The translations under genes were made by a program, and so were the position numbers. Below, one piece after another: positions 53,029 through 61,210 of a DNA stretch of 64,000 bases (positions are counted from its first letter, which is position 1; each line of letters opens with the position of its first letter). The notes below the pieces were generated by a model. It was not told the DNA's origin. It did no database searches and worked only from the letters and a program-made list of their open reading frames with translations. This DNA is from Sphingomonas sp. PL-96. GTDB lineage: Bacteria > Pseudomonadota > Alphaproteobacteria > Sphingomonadales > Sphingomonadaceae. The DNA lies in the NCBI RefSeq assembly GCF_020707215.1, contig NZ_JAJFET010000003.1, forward strand, positions 248,001-312,000. Reading direction: 5' to 3'.

Positions 53029-53709
53029 ATGGCAAGTTCCTCTTCGAACGATGCGCGGTATCCGACGATCTTGACGGTTCCGGGCCTGAATGGGTCGGGT
53101 CCTTCGCACTGGCAGACGCTGTGGGAGCAGGGCCGGCCCGATACCGTCCGGGTAGACCTGGGCATGTGGCACACCCCCCACCGCAATAGCTGGGTGACCA
53201 AGCTCGACCAGGCGATTCGCCAGGCGGACGGGCCGGTCGTGCTGGCGGCTCACAGCCTGGGGTGCATCGCGGTAGCCTGGTGGGTGGCGCTGTCGCCGCA
53301 GCTGTCGGACGGCCCCGTGGTGGGTGCGCTGCTGGTGGCGCCTGCGGATGTCGACGACCCGGACGCACCCGCCGAGGTGAAGGGGTTTGCACATATCCCG
53401 CGGCTGCGGCTGCCGTTTCCTTCGATCGTCGTCGCGTCGCAGGATGATCCCTGGGTTTCGCTGGAGCGCGCGCGTGGCTTTGCGGCGGATTGGGGCAGCG
53501 AGTTCATCGATGCGGGTGCGCGCGGGCACCTCAACGCCGACAGCGGCCTGGGCGCATGGTCGCACGGGCAGGAGCTGCTCGACGAGGTGCTGCTCGAGAG
53601 CTTCGAAGCTGGCGGGCACGGCGCGGCACCGTTGGAGGCCTGCAACCTGGTGACACGCGAGGTTCGCCGGCGCGCCGACGATGGGCGCCTGGAAGGGCAT
53701 GTTTCGTGA
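53029..53709 (+). CDS. RBBP9/YdeN-family alpha/beta hydrolase
   Basis: A 226-residue serine hydrolase. The family opening TVPGLNGSGPSHWQTLWE is present. The catalytic triad is complete: Ser76 in LAAHSLGCIAVAWW, Asp139 or Asp140 in ASQDDPWVS and His167 in ARGHLNADSGLG. The natural substrate of the family is not known. A divergent, probably inactive paralogue follows 75 nt downstream on the same strand, and the two are likely cotranscribed. Confidence 0.93.
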   Translation: MASSSSNDARYPTILTVPGLNGSGPSHWQTLWEQGRPDTVRVDLGMWHTPHRNSWVTKLDQAIRQADGPVVLAAHSLGCIAVAWWVALSPQLSDGPVVGALLVAPADVDDPDAPAEVKGFAHIPRLRLPFPSIVVASQDDPWVSLERARGFAADWGSEFIDAGARGHLNADSGLGAWSHGQELLDEVLLESFEAGGHGAAPLEACNLVTREVRRRADDGRLEGHVS

Positions 53710-53784
53710 TTCACGCATGAACCGGCGGGCGGCGTGCGCGTGGGGACGCGCCGACGTCTGCCAAACCGAACGGGAGGAGAGGCG

Positions 53785-54372
53785 ATGACCAGCCTGGCAT
53801 CATGGCGCGAAGATCTGTCCGTCATCACACTGTCGGATCCGCAGGACAACCGCGCGGCCTGGCGCACGCTCGGCTGGCCGGCCGAGGGCAGCCGGCATCT
53901 GACCGGCGCCTTTACGACGCGTTCCGACCGGGCGCGCTGGGCCGCAAAGCTCGACCGGGCGGTGACCGACTCCGATCGTTCCGTGCTGCTGATCGCGAGC
54001 GGCCTCAGCTGCTTTGCGGTCGGCTGGTGGGCCAAGCTGTCGCCCGCCAACTATGCCGCACGCGTTGCCGGCGCACTGCTCTTCGCGCCGGGCGACGCGC
54101 GGGAGGATCTGCGCGCCCGCTTTGCCGCGCCGCGGATCGCCATGCCCTTTTCGTCGCTGGTGATCGATCAGGCGCTGACCGAGAAGGATGCCGAGCTTCA
54201 GCGGATCGCTGCCGACTGGGGCAGCGGTCTTGTCCGCACGCGCGAGCGTCCGGAGCAGGAAGGTGGATCCTGGCAGCAGGCGCAGCGGCTGTTCCGGCGC
54301 TTCACCAACGCGGTGGTCGAGAACGACGTCCGGCGGGTAAGCGCATTGCAGGGGCTTCGATCAACGGGCTGA
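53785..54372 (+). CDS. Degenerate RBBP9-like paralogue (probable pseudoenzyme)
   Basis: A 195-residue protein that aligns with the preceding hydrolase over the core: RARWAAKLDRAVTDSDRSVL with the paralogue's SWVTKLDQAIRQADGPVV, then IASGLSCFAVGWWAKLSPAN with AAHSLGCIAVAWWVALSPQL. The nucleophile serine position is Gly73. The Asp-containing turn has become VIDQALTEKDAE, and the GHLNADSG histidine motif is missing. The frame is otherwise intact, with a good ribosome binding site (GGGAGGAGAGG), so it is a maintained gene more than a decayed one. It may regulate or bind the active paralogue (inference). Confidence 0.8.
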   Translation: MTSLASWREDLSVITLSDPQDNRAAWRTLGWPAEGSRHLTGAFTTRSDRARWAAKLDRAVTDSDRSVLLIASGLSCFAVGWWAKLSPANYAARVAGALLFAPGDAREDLRARFAAPRIAMPFSSLVIDQALTEKDAELQRIAADWGSGLVRTRERPEQEGGSWQQAQRLFRRFTNAVVENDVRRVSALQGLRSTG

Positions 54373-54471
54373 CGGTTCGCGCATTGTAAAGAAAGGGGCT
54401 GAACCTTCGGGACGCTCTCGCGTAGAAGGGGGCGAACGCGCGACCTGCGCGCAAAAAGGGTTCCCCCCAAG

Positions 54472-55119
54472 ATGCAGAAATCATCCGCTTTCCAGCTTTC
54501 GCGTCGTGGCGTGCTGGCCGGCAGCGCGGCGACCGTTGCCGCCGCCAGCGTCACGCCAGAGGCGGGCGCCCAGCCGCTGCCCGCGGCTGCTCCGCCACCC
54601 CGAGCCAATGTCTCGCTGAAGGTGAACGGCCGCACCGCCAGGCTGCAGCTCGACACCCGTACGACGCTGCTCGATGCGCTGCGCGACCATCTGAAGCTCA
54701 CCGGCACCAAGAAGGGCTGCGACCACGGCCAGTGCGGCGCCTGCACGGTGCTGGTGAACGGCACCCGCATCAACAGCTGCCTGAGCCTGGCGGTGATGCA
54801 TGACGGCGACGCCGTCACCACCATCGAGGGGCTCGGCACGCCTGACGACCTGCACCCGATGCAGGCGGCGTTCGTCAAGCACGACGGCTATCAGTGCGGC
54901 TATTGCACGCCGGGCCAGATCTGCTCGGCAGTGGCGGTGCTGGACGAGATCAAGGCGGGCATCCCCAGCCATGTGACAGACGACTTGACGGCTGCGCCCG
55001 CCGCCTCCAACATGGAGCTGCGCGAGCGGATGAGCGGCAACATCTGCCGCTGTGGCGCCTATTCCAACATTGCCGAGGCGATGGCAGAAGTTGCCGGCGG
55101 CAAGGGGGCACGCGCATGA
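54472..55119 (+). CDS. paoA: 2Fe-2S subunit of a PaoABC-type molybdenum aldehyde dehydrogenase
   Basis: A 215-residue iron-sulfur subunit with a Tat signal ([19 protein letters not shown]). The plant-ferredoxin-type cluster is bound by CDHGQCGAC plus a later Cys (INSC). The second cluster is bound by [11 protein letters not shown] and GNICRCGAY in the four-helix domain. It matches E. coli PaoA (YagT), the exported electron-transfer subunit of periplasmic aldehyde oxidoreductase. The next gene overlaps by 4 nt (ATGA). The gene symbol rests on the three-subunit pattern. Confidence 0.93.
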   Translation: MQKSSAFQLSRRGVLAGSAATVAAASVTPEAGAQPLPAAAPPPRANVSLKVNGRTARLQLDTRTTLLDALRDHLKLTGTKKGCDHGQCGACTVLVNGTRINSCLSLAVMHDGDAVTTIEGLGTPDDLHPMQAAFVKHDGYQCGYCTPGQICSAVAVLDEIKAGIPSHVTDDLTAAPAASNMELRERMSGNICRCGAYSNIAEAMAEVAGGKGARA

Positions 55120-56066
55120 AGCCCTTCACCTATGAGCGGGCGACTTCGCCCGCAGCCGCCGCGGCGGCCGTCGCGCAGAAGCCCGGCGCCAAGTTCATCG
55201 CGGGCGGCACCAATCTGCTCGACCTGATGAAGCTGGAGATCGAGGCGCCCAGCCATCTGGTCGACGTGCAGGACCTGAAGCTCGACCGCATCGAGGAAAC
55301 CGGGGACGGCGGTCTGCGCATCGGCGCGCTGGTCAGCAATACGACGCTGTCGGCGCACCCGCGCGTGCGGCGCGACTATGCCGTGCTCAGCCGTGCCATC
55401 GCGGCAGGTGCCTCGGGCCAGTTGCGCAACAAGGCGACCACCGCCGGCAACCTGCTTCAGCGGACGCGCTGCCCGTATTTCTACGACCCCAACCAACCGT
55501 GCAACAAGCGCAAGCCCGGGTCGGGTTGTGCCGCGATCGGTGGCTATTCGCGCCAGCTGGGGGTGATCGGCACGTCGAACGCCTGCATCGCCACCCATCC
55601 CGGCGACATGGCGGTCGCGATGCGCGTGCTCGATGCGCAGGTCGAGACGGTAAATGCCACCGGCGCCACGCGCAGCATCCCCATCGCCGACTTCCACCGG
55701 CTGTGGGGCGACACGCCGCATATCGAGACCAACCTTGCCAAGGGCGAGCTCATCACCGGCGTGACGCTGCCGGCGCCGGTCGGCGGGCAGCATTTCTACC
55801 ACAAGGTGCGGGACCGGGCGTCCTACGCCTTTGCGCTGGTCTCCGTCGCGGCGGTGATCCAGCCAGACGGCACCGGCCGCGTGGCACTGGGCGGCGTTGC
55901 CCCCAAGCCGTGGCGCCTCGAAGCGGCCGAGGCGGCAATGCCGCAGGGGGCAAAGGCGGTGACCGCCCGGCTGCTTGCCGGCGCCCGCCCGACCCAGGAC
56001 AATGCGTTCAAGATCCCCCTTGCCGAGCGGACCCTCGCTTCGGTGATGGCGCAAGCGAAGGCCTGA
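55116..56066 (+). CDS. paoB: FAD-binding subunit of PaoABC-type aldehyde dehydrogenase
   Basis: A 316-residue FAD subunit of the CO-dehydrogenase/xanthine-dehydrogenase family. FAD is bound at [16 protein letters not shown] and around [13 protein letters not shown]. The Cys-rich insert [21 protein letters not shown] (split here only by residue count: Cys at both ends and centre) is the PaoB hallmark, which carries an extra 4Fe-4S cluster. It is followed by [20 protein letters not shown]. It has no signal and would be exported with the Tat-bearing PaoA. The start overlaps paoA (ATGA) and paoC begins 5 nt after its stop. Confidence 0.93.
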   Translation: MKPFTYERATSPAAAAAAVAQKPGAKFIAGGTNLLDLMKLEIEAPSHLVDVQDLKLDRIEETGDGGLRIGALVSNTTLSAHPRVRRDYAVLSRAIAAGASGQLRNKATTAGNLLQRTRCPYFYDPNQPCNKRKPGSGCAAIGGYSRQLGVIGTSNACIATHPGDMAVAMRVLDAQVETVNATGATRSIPIADFHRLWGDTPHIETNLAKGELITGVTLPAPVGGQHFYHKVRDRASYAFALVSVAAVIQPDGTGRVALGGVAPKPWRLEAAEAAMPQGAKAVTARLLAGARPTQDNAFKIPLAERTLASVMAQAKA

Positions 56067-56071
56067 TTGCG

Positions 56072-58282
56072 ATGAAGTTCGAAACCCCTGCGGGCACGAA
56101 CCCGATCGACCAGCTGAAGGTGGTCGGGCGCCCCACGCCGCGCATCGACGGTCCACGCAAGACCACCGGCACCGCGCCCTATGCCTATGAGCGCCATGAT
56201 GTCGCGCCGAACCAGGCCTATGGCTTCATCCTGGGCTCCGCCATTGCCAAAGGCCGCATCAACCGCATCGACACGCGTGAGGCAGAGGCCGCGCCGGGCG
56301 TGCTCGCCATCGTCAGTCATGAGAATGCGGGCAAGCTCGAGAAGGGCAGCAAGAACACCGCCAAGCTGCTCGCCGGACCGACGGTGGACCATTATCACCA
56401 GGCAGTGGCGATCGTCGTCGCCGAAACGTTCGAGCAGGCGCGCGCCGCCGCCGGGCTGATCCGCATCGACTATACCCGTAGCACCGGCCGCTTCGACCTC
56501 GCCAAGGAGGCCGAGAATGCGCCGCTCTACGGCGGCAACAGCGGCGAAGGCTCGGGCGCCCCGCCGATCGAGCGCGTCGGCACGTTCGAGGCGGCGTTCG
56601 ACAAGGCGCCGGTCAAGCTCGACGCCTTCTACACCACGCCCGACGAAACCCATGCGATGATGGAGCCGCACGCCAGTATCGCGGCGTGGAACGGCGACAA
56701 GCTGACGGTCTGGACCTCCAACCAGATGATCGCCTGGGGCAAGGAGGATCTGGCCAAGACGCTGGGCATCCCGGCCGAGAACGTCCGGATGGACTCGCCC
56801 TTTGTCGGCGGTGGCTTTGGCGGCAAGCTGTTCCTGCGCGCCGACGCGGTGATGGCGGCACTGGGCGCGCGCGCCGCCGGCCGCCCGGTCAAGGTCGCGC
56901 TCACCCGGCCGATGAGCATCAACAACACCACGCACCGTCCCGCGACCATCCAGCGCGTGCGGCTGGGTGCGACGCGCGACGGCAAGCTGACCGCGATCGC
57001 GCACGAAAGCACCTCGGGCGATCTGCCCGAGGGTGGGCCGGAGACGGCCGTGTCGCAGACCAAGCTCCTCTACGCCGCGCCGAACCGGATGACGGCGATG
57101 CGGCTGGCGGTGCTCGACCTGCCGGAGGGCAATGCCATGCGCGCGCCGGGCGAGGCGCCCGGCATGATGGCGCTGGAAGTGGCGATGGACGAGATGGCGG
57201 AAAAGCTGGGCATGGACCCGGTCGCCTTCCGCATCGCCAATGACACGATGGTCGATCCGGAAGACCCGAAGCGGCAGTTCTCGCAGCGTCATCTGGTCGA
57301 ATGCCTGCGCACCGGCGCCGATCGGTTCGGCTGGTCGCGCCGCAACCCCAAGCCCGCACAGGTTCGGGACGGCCGCTGGCTCGTGGGGATGGGCATGGCG
57401 GTGGGCTTTCGCAACAACATCAACCAGAAGTCGGCGGCCCGCGTCGGCATCGACGCCAAGGGCATGGTCACGGTCGCGACCGACATGACCGACATCGGAA
57501 CGGGCAGCTACACGATCATCGCCCAGACTGCGGCCGAGACGATGGGCGTGCCGCTCGACAAGGTCATCGTGCTGCTGGGCGACTCCGACTTCCCGGTCTC
57601 GGCCGGCTCGGGCGGGCAGTGGGGCGGCAACAGCTCCACCGCCGGCGTGTACGCCGCCTGCATGAAGCTGCGCGAGACCGTGGCGGCAAAGCTTGGCTTC
57701 AACTCGGCCGATGCCGTGTTCGAGGACAGCGAGGTTCGCTCCGGCAACCGGACCGCATCGCTCAAGGAGGCGGCCGGCCTCTCCGCCGAAGCGGGGATCG
57801 AGTTCGGCGACCTCGGCAAACAATATCAGCAGTCCACCTTTGCCGGCCATTTCGTCGAGGCGGCGGTGGAGGCCTATACCGGCGAGATCCGCATCCGCCG
57901 GATGCTGGCGGTGTGTGACGCCGGGCGCATCCTCAATCCGATCGCGGCGCGCAGCCAGGTGATCGGGGCGATGACGATGGGGGCGGGCGCGGCGCTGATG
58001 GAGGAACTCGCGGTCGACAAGCGGCTGGGCTTCTTCGTCAACCACGACCTTGCCGGCTATGAGGTGCCCGTGCACGCGGACATCCCGCATCAGGAAGTGG
58101 TCTTCCTGGATTATCCGGACGACAAGACCTCGCCGATGAAGGCCAAGGGCGTGGGCGAGCTCGGCTTGTGCGGCGTGGGCGCGGCCATCGCCAACGCGAT
58201 CTACAATGCGACGGGCGTGCGGGTACGCGACTATCCGATCACGCTGGAGAAGCATCTGGAGCGGCTGCCGGCCATCGCCTGA
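56072..58282 (+). CDS. paoC: Molybdenum-binding subunit of PaoABC-type aldehyde dehydrogenase
   Basis: A 736-residue molybdenum-cofactor subunit. Cofactor-binding segments include SPFVGGGFGGKLFLRAD, AMRAPGEAPGMMALE and GSGGQWGGNSSTAG. The catalytic Glu is in KGVGELGLCGVGAA near the C-terminus. PaoABC oxidises a wide range of aldehydes to carboxylic acids in the periplasm, using molybdopterin cytosine dinucleotide in E. coli. The dedicated chaperone PaoD is not in this window. The start is 5 nt after paoB; the frame is open further upstream by chance. A 10-bp hairpin follows. Confidence 0.94.
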   Translation: MKFETPAGTNPIDQLKVVGRPTPRIDGPRKTTGTAPYAYERHDVAPNQAYGFILGSAIAKGRINRIDTREAEAAPGVLAIVSHENAGKLEKGSKNTAKLLAGPTVDHYHQAVAIVVAETFEQARAAAGLIRIDYTRSTGRFDLAKEAENAPLYGGNSGEGSGAPPIERVGTFEAAFDKAPVKLDAFYTTPDETHAMMEPHASIAAWNGDKLTVWTSNQMIAWGKEDLAKTLGIPAENVRMDSPFVGGGFGGKLFLRADAVMAALGARAAGRPVKVALTRPMSINNTTHRPATIQRVRLGATRDGKLTAIAHESTSGDLPEGGPETAVSQTKLLYAAPNRMTAMRLAVLDLPEGNAMRAPGEAPGMMALEVAMDEMAEKLGMDPVAFRIANDTMVDPEDPKRQFSQRHLVECLRTGADRFGWSRRNPKPAQVRDGRWLVGMGMAVGFRNNINQKSAARVGIDAKGMVTVATDMTDIGTGSYTIIAQTAAETMGVPLDKVIVLLGDSDFPVSAGSGGQWGGNSSTAGVYAACMKLRETVAAKLGFNSADAVFEDSEVRSGNRTASLKEAAGLSAEAGIEFGDLGKQYQQSTFAGHFVEAAVEAYTGEIRIRRMLAVCDAGRILNPIAARSQVIGAMTMGAGAALMEELAVDKRLGFFVNHDLAGYEVPVHADIPHQEVVFLDYPDDKTSPMKAKGVGELGLCGVGAAIANAIYNATGVRVRDYPITLEKHLERLPAIA

Positions 58283-58289
58283 TCTCCCG

Positions 58290-58319
58290 CAGGGGCTGGT
58301 GCAGCGGCGCCGGCCCCTG
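58290..58319. terminator. Hairpin after paoC
   Basis: A 10-bp stem (CAGGGGCTGG / CCGGCCCCTG, one G-U pair) with a 10-nt loop begins 8 nt after the paoC stop. No T-tract follows, so termination is likely incomplete or Rho-assisted. It separates the pao genes from the GH55-like/GH16 pair. Confidence 0.5.
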
Positions 58320-58358
58320 TAGCCCAGTCTCCACGAACTTGGCCGAAGAGCGAGGCGG

Positions 58359-60125
58359 ATGGAGAGACTGGGGACAAGCCGGCGCGGTGCGCTGGCGGGG
58401 ATGGCGGCGACCGGGCTGATGCCGGCGATCGCGCGCGCGGCGCCGCGCGGTGAGCCCGATTTCGGGCCGAACGTGGTGGTGATGGACCCCGCGATGCCTG
58501 CGCAGGCAGTGCAGGCGCGGCTCGACGCTATTTTTCGCGAGCAGGAACGCAGCCACTTCACCGATCGCCGCTACGCAATCCTGTTCAAGCCCGGCCGTCA
58601 CTCGGTCGATGTCAATGTCGGCTTCTTCACCCAGGTGGCGGGGCTCGGTCGATTGCCCGGCGAGGTGACGATCGACGGCCATGTCCATGCCGAGGCGGAC
58701 TGGTTGGGCGGCATGGCGCTGGTCAACTTCTGGCGCGGCGTCGAGAACCTCGCCGTCCGTCCGCCGGACGGCAAGGATCGCTGGGCGGTGTCGCAGGCGG
58801 CCCCGTATCGCCGCATTCACCTGACGGGCGACCTCGCGCTCGACGATGGCGGCTGGTCGAGCGGCGGCTTCATGGCGGATTGCCGGATCGACGGCACCAT
58901 CCGCTCGGGCTCTCAGCAGCAATGGTTCACCCGCGGCAGCCGGATCGGGGCGTGGGAGGGCTCCAACTGGAACATGGTGTTCGCCGGGGTGGAGGGCGCC
59001 CCGGCGACGAGCTTCCCCGAGCCTCCCTATACCGCCGTCCCGACGGTACCGCTGGTGCGGGAGAAGCCGTTCCTGACCGTCTCCGCGGCGGGCGAGTGGG
59101 AGGTGTTCGTCCCCGCGCTGCGCCGCGAGGTGCGCGGCACCAGCTGGGGCTCGGGAGCACCCGCCGGCAAGGCGATCTTGCTCGACCACTTCTTCATCGC
59201 CAGGCCCGGCGACACGCCCGCCCGGATCAACGCGGCGCTCGCCAGCGGCAAGCACCTGCTGCTCACTCCCGGCATCTATCCGGTCGCCGAGCCGCTGCGC
59301 ATCGTCCGTGCAGGCACGGTCGTGCTGGGGCTGGGGCTCGCCACGCTGCTGGCGCAAGGCGGCAGCAAGGCGCTGGTGGTCGACGACGTGCCGGGCGTCA
59401 GCATCGCCGGCATCCTGGTCGATGCCGGGCCGCAACGCTCGCCGGTGCTGGTCGAGGTGGGGCCGCGTGGCGCCTCGCGCGATCACGCCGCTGATCCGAC
59501 GCTGCTCGCCGACTTGTTCTTCCGCGTCGGCGGCGCCGCGGTCGGCAATGCCGAGACCTGCCTGGAGATCAACAGCCATCATGTAATCGGCGACCATCTA
59601 TGGATCTGGCGTGCGGACCACGGCGACCGCGAGGGCGGCCGCGTCCATGTCGGCTGGGACGAGAGCGCGGGCGAGCAGGGGCTGGTGGTGAACGGCGACG
59701 ACGGCACCATCTACGGCCTCTTCGTCGAGCACTTCCGCAAGTACCAGACGCTGTGGAATGGCGAGCGCGGCCGCACCTTCTTCTACCAGTGCGAGATCCC
59801 CTACGACCCGCCGAGCCAGGCAGCCTATATGGCTGACGCGACGCGGGGATGGGCGGCGTACAAGGTCGCCGATCATGTCCGGCAGCATCAGGCAGTGGGC
59901 ATGGGCGTCTATGCCAACTTCACCGCCGATCCGTCGATCGTGCTCGAAAGTGCGATCGAGGCGCCGCGCGTGCCCGGCGTCCGCTTCGACAGCGTGACGA
60001 CGATCTCGCTGGGCGGCGGTAAGGGCACGATCGCGCATCTGGTGAACGATACCGGCGCGGCGGCTCGGCCCGGCGCCATCCGCCAGACCCTGCGCCACTA
60101 TCCGATTGAGGGAGGAACACGATGA
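58359..60125 (+). CDS. GH55-like right-handed beta-helix protein, Tat-exported
   Basis: A 588-residue protein with a Tat signal (GTSRRGALAGMAATGLMPA). The sequence is repetitive, with short beta-strand turns typical of parallel beta-helices. FKPGRHSVDVNVGFFTQVAG and the later LLTPGIYPVAEPLRIVRAGT look like the two tandem beta-helix openings of GH55-type proteins. Many relatives are misnamed in databases (adenylyl cyclase, coagulation factor 5/8 domain). It overlaps a GH16 beta-glucanase by 4 nt (ATGA), so a role in beta-1,3-glucan breakdown is plausible. I cannot locate the catalytic acid with certainty. Confidence 0.7.
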   Translation: MERLGTSRRGALAGMAATGLMPAIARAAPRGEPDFGPNVVVMDPAMPAQAVQARLDAIFREQERSHFTDRRYAILFKPGRHSVDVNVGFFTQVAGLGRLPGEVTIDGHVHAEADWLGGMALVNFWRGVENLAVRPPDGKDRWAVSQAAPYRRIHLTGDLALDDGGWSSGGFMADCRIDGTIRSGSQQQWFTRGSRIGAWEGSNWNMVFAGVEGAPATSFPEPPYTAVPTVPLVREKPFLTVSAAGEWEVFVPALRREVRGTSWGSGAPAGKAILLDHFFIARPGDTPARINAALASGKHLLLTPGIYPVAEPLRIVRAGTVVLGLGLATLLAQGGSKALVVDDVPGVSIAGILVDAGPQRSPVLVEVGPRGASRDHAADPTLLADLFFRVGGAAVGNAETCLEINSHHVIGDHLWIWRADHGDREGGRVHVGWDESAGEQGLVVNGDDGTIYGLFVEHFRKYQTLWNGERGRTFFYQCEIPYDPPSQAAYMADATRGWAAYKVADHVRQHQAVGMGVYANFTADPSIVLESAIEAPRVPGVRFDSVTTISLGGGKGTIAHLVNDTGAAARPGAIRQTLRHYPIEGGTR

Positions 60126-60943
60126 GCTGGATGTTGCTGGCGTTGCAGACCGCCACGCTGGGCGCCACCAACTATGGCGCCGATGCGCCGATGGTGGCTC
60201 CCTCGTCACCGGCGACCCTTGCGGATGAGTTCGACGGCAAGCGGGTGGACCAGAAAATCTGGCGGTTCGACACGTCGCGCAACGCGCAGGGCTGGTTCAA
60301 CAACGAGAAGCAGTATTACGCGGCCGATCGCCGGGAGAACACGCGCATCGAGGACGGGGTGCTGGTGATCGAGGCGCGGCGGGAAACGCTCCCCAAGGCC
60401 GGGTTCCCCGATTGGGGAGGCCAAGCATACACCTCCGCCAAGCTGGTGACCCGCGAGCAGCTCGGCTACGGCTTCTACGAGGTGCGCGCCAAGCTGCCGT
60501 GCGGGCGCGGTGCCTGGCCTGCGATCTGGATGGTGGGTGAGGACGCGCCATGGCCGGGTGTGGGCGAGATCGACATCATGGAGATGGTCGGCTGGGATCC
60601 GAACGTGATCCACGCCACACTTCACAGCGGCGCCTTCAACCATCGCCTGGGGACGCAGCGCGGGGCGCAGAAGACGGTGGCGACTGCCTGCACCGCCTTC
60701 CACAGCTACCAGCTCGACTGGAAGCCGGACTCGATCACCATCGGCATCGACGGCCGGGCGTACATGCGCGTCGCAAACGACCAGCCGGGGGGCAAGGCGG
60801 CATGGCCCTTCACGCGGCCCTATCCGCTGATCCTGAACCTGGCGGTGGGCGGGGACTGGGGTGGTGCCAAGGGCGTGGACGACAAGGTGTTTCCGCAGCG
60901 CCTGTCGGTCGATTACGTACGCTACTGGAAGCACGACGGCTGA
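60122..60943 (+). CDS. GH16 endo-beta-1,3-glucanase (laminarinase-like)
   Basis: A 273-residue GH16 beta-jelly-roll enzyme. The catalytic motif GEIDIMEMVG places the nucleophile at Glu149, the assisting Asp at 151 and the acid/base at Glu154. Other features are LADEFDGKRVDQKIWRFD at the N-terminus, GWFNNEKQYY, RGAWPAIWM and LNLAVGGDWGG near the end. The arrangement is that of beta-1,3(4)-glucanases. The N-terminus is only weakly hydrophobic (WMLLALQTATLGA), a possible short signal. It overlaps the GH55-like gene, and the pair would degrade laminarin-type glucans. Confidence 0.92.
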   Translation: MSWMLLALQTATLGATNYGADAPMVAPSSPATLADEFDGKRVDQKIWRFDTSRNAQGWFNNEKQYYAADRRENTRIEDGVLVIEARRETLPKAGFPDWGGQAYTSAKLVTREQLGYGFYEVRAKLPCGRGAWPAIWMVGEDAPWPGVGEIDIMEMVGWDPNVIHATLHSGAFNHRLGTQRGAQKTVATACTAFHSYQLDWKPDSITIGIDGRAYMRVANDQPGGKAAWPFTRPYPLILNLAVGGDWGGAKGVDDKVFPQRLSVDYVRYWKHDG

Positions 60944-60991
60944 TCGCATCGCGGCTGGACAGCGTCGCGCCGCCGCCGCTATCCGCCCGCG

Positions 60992-61192
60992 ATGGCAATC
61001 ATCGCAACGATCATGAACACCGCCACCGGTCAGCCCATCCAGCGTATGACCTTTGGCCGCATGCCCAAGCCCTGGGCGTCCTTCACCCTGGAGACCGGCG
61101 AACTCGTCACCGCCGACCGCGTCGAGGTAGGCAAGCCCGCGCCCGGCAAAGTCGTGGTGCCGGTGTCCGTATGGGTGACGCCCAAGAAATAG
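60992..61192 (+). CDS. Small protein of unknown function
   Basis: A 66-residue open frame 48 nt after the GH16 gene on the same strand. It is predicted mostly beta (MNTATGQPIQRMTFG, SFTLETGELVTADRVEVG, VVVPVSVWVTPKK) with no signal or known domain. The ribosome binding site is poor. Codon use looks like that of its neighbours. It may be a small conserved protein or a chance frame. Confidence 0.45.
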   Translation: MAIIATIMNTATGQPIQRMTFGRMPKPWASFTLETGELVTADRVEVGKPAPGKVVVPVSVWVTPKK

Positions 61193-61210
61193 CCGTCGCG
61201 CCGGCGTAAC

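Noticed and set aside
55823..58561. A long minus-strand open frame (about 910 codons) opposite paoBC
   Set aside because: Composition is that of an antisense shadow and no motif is present. The plus strand encodes the intact Pao subunits.
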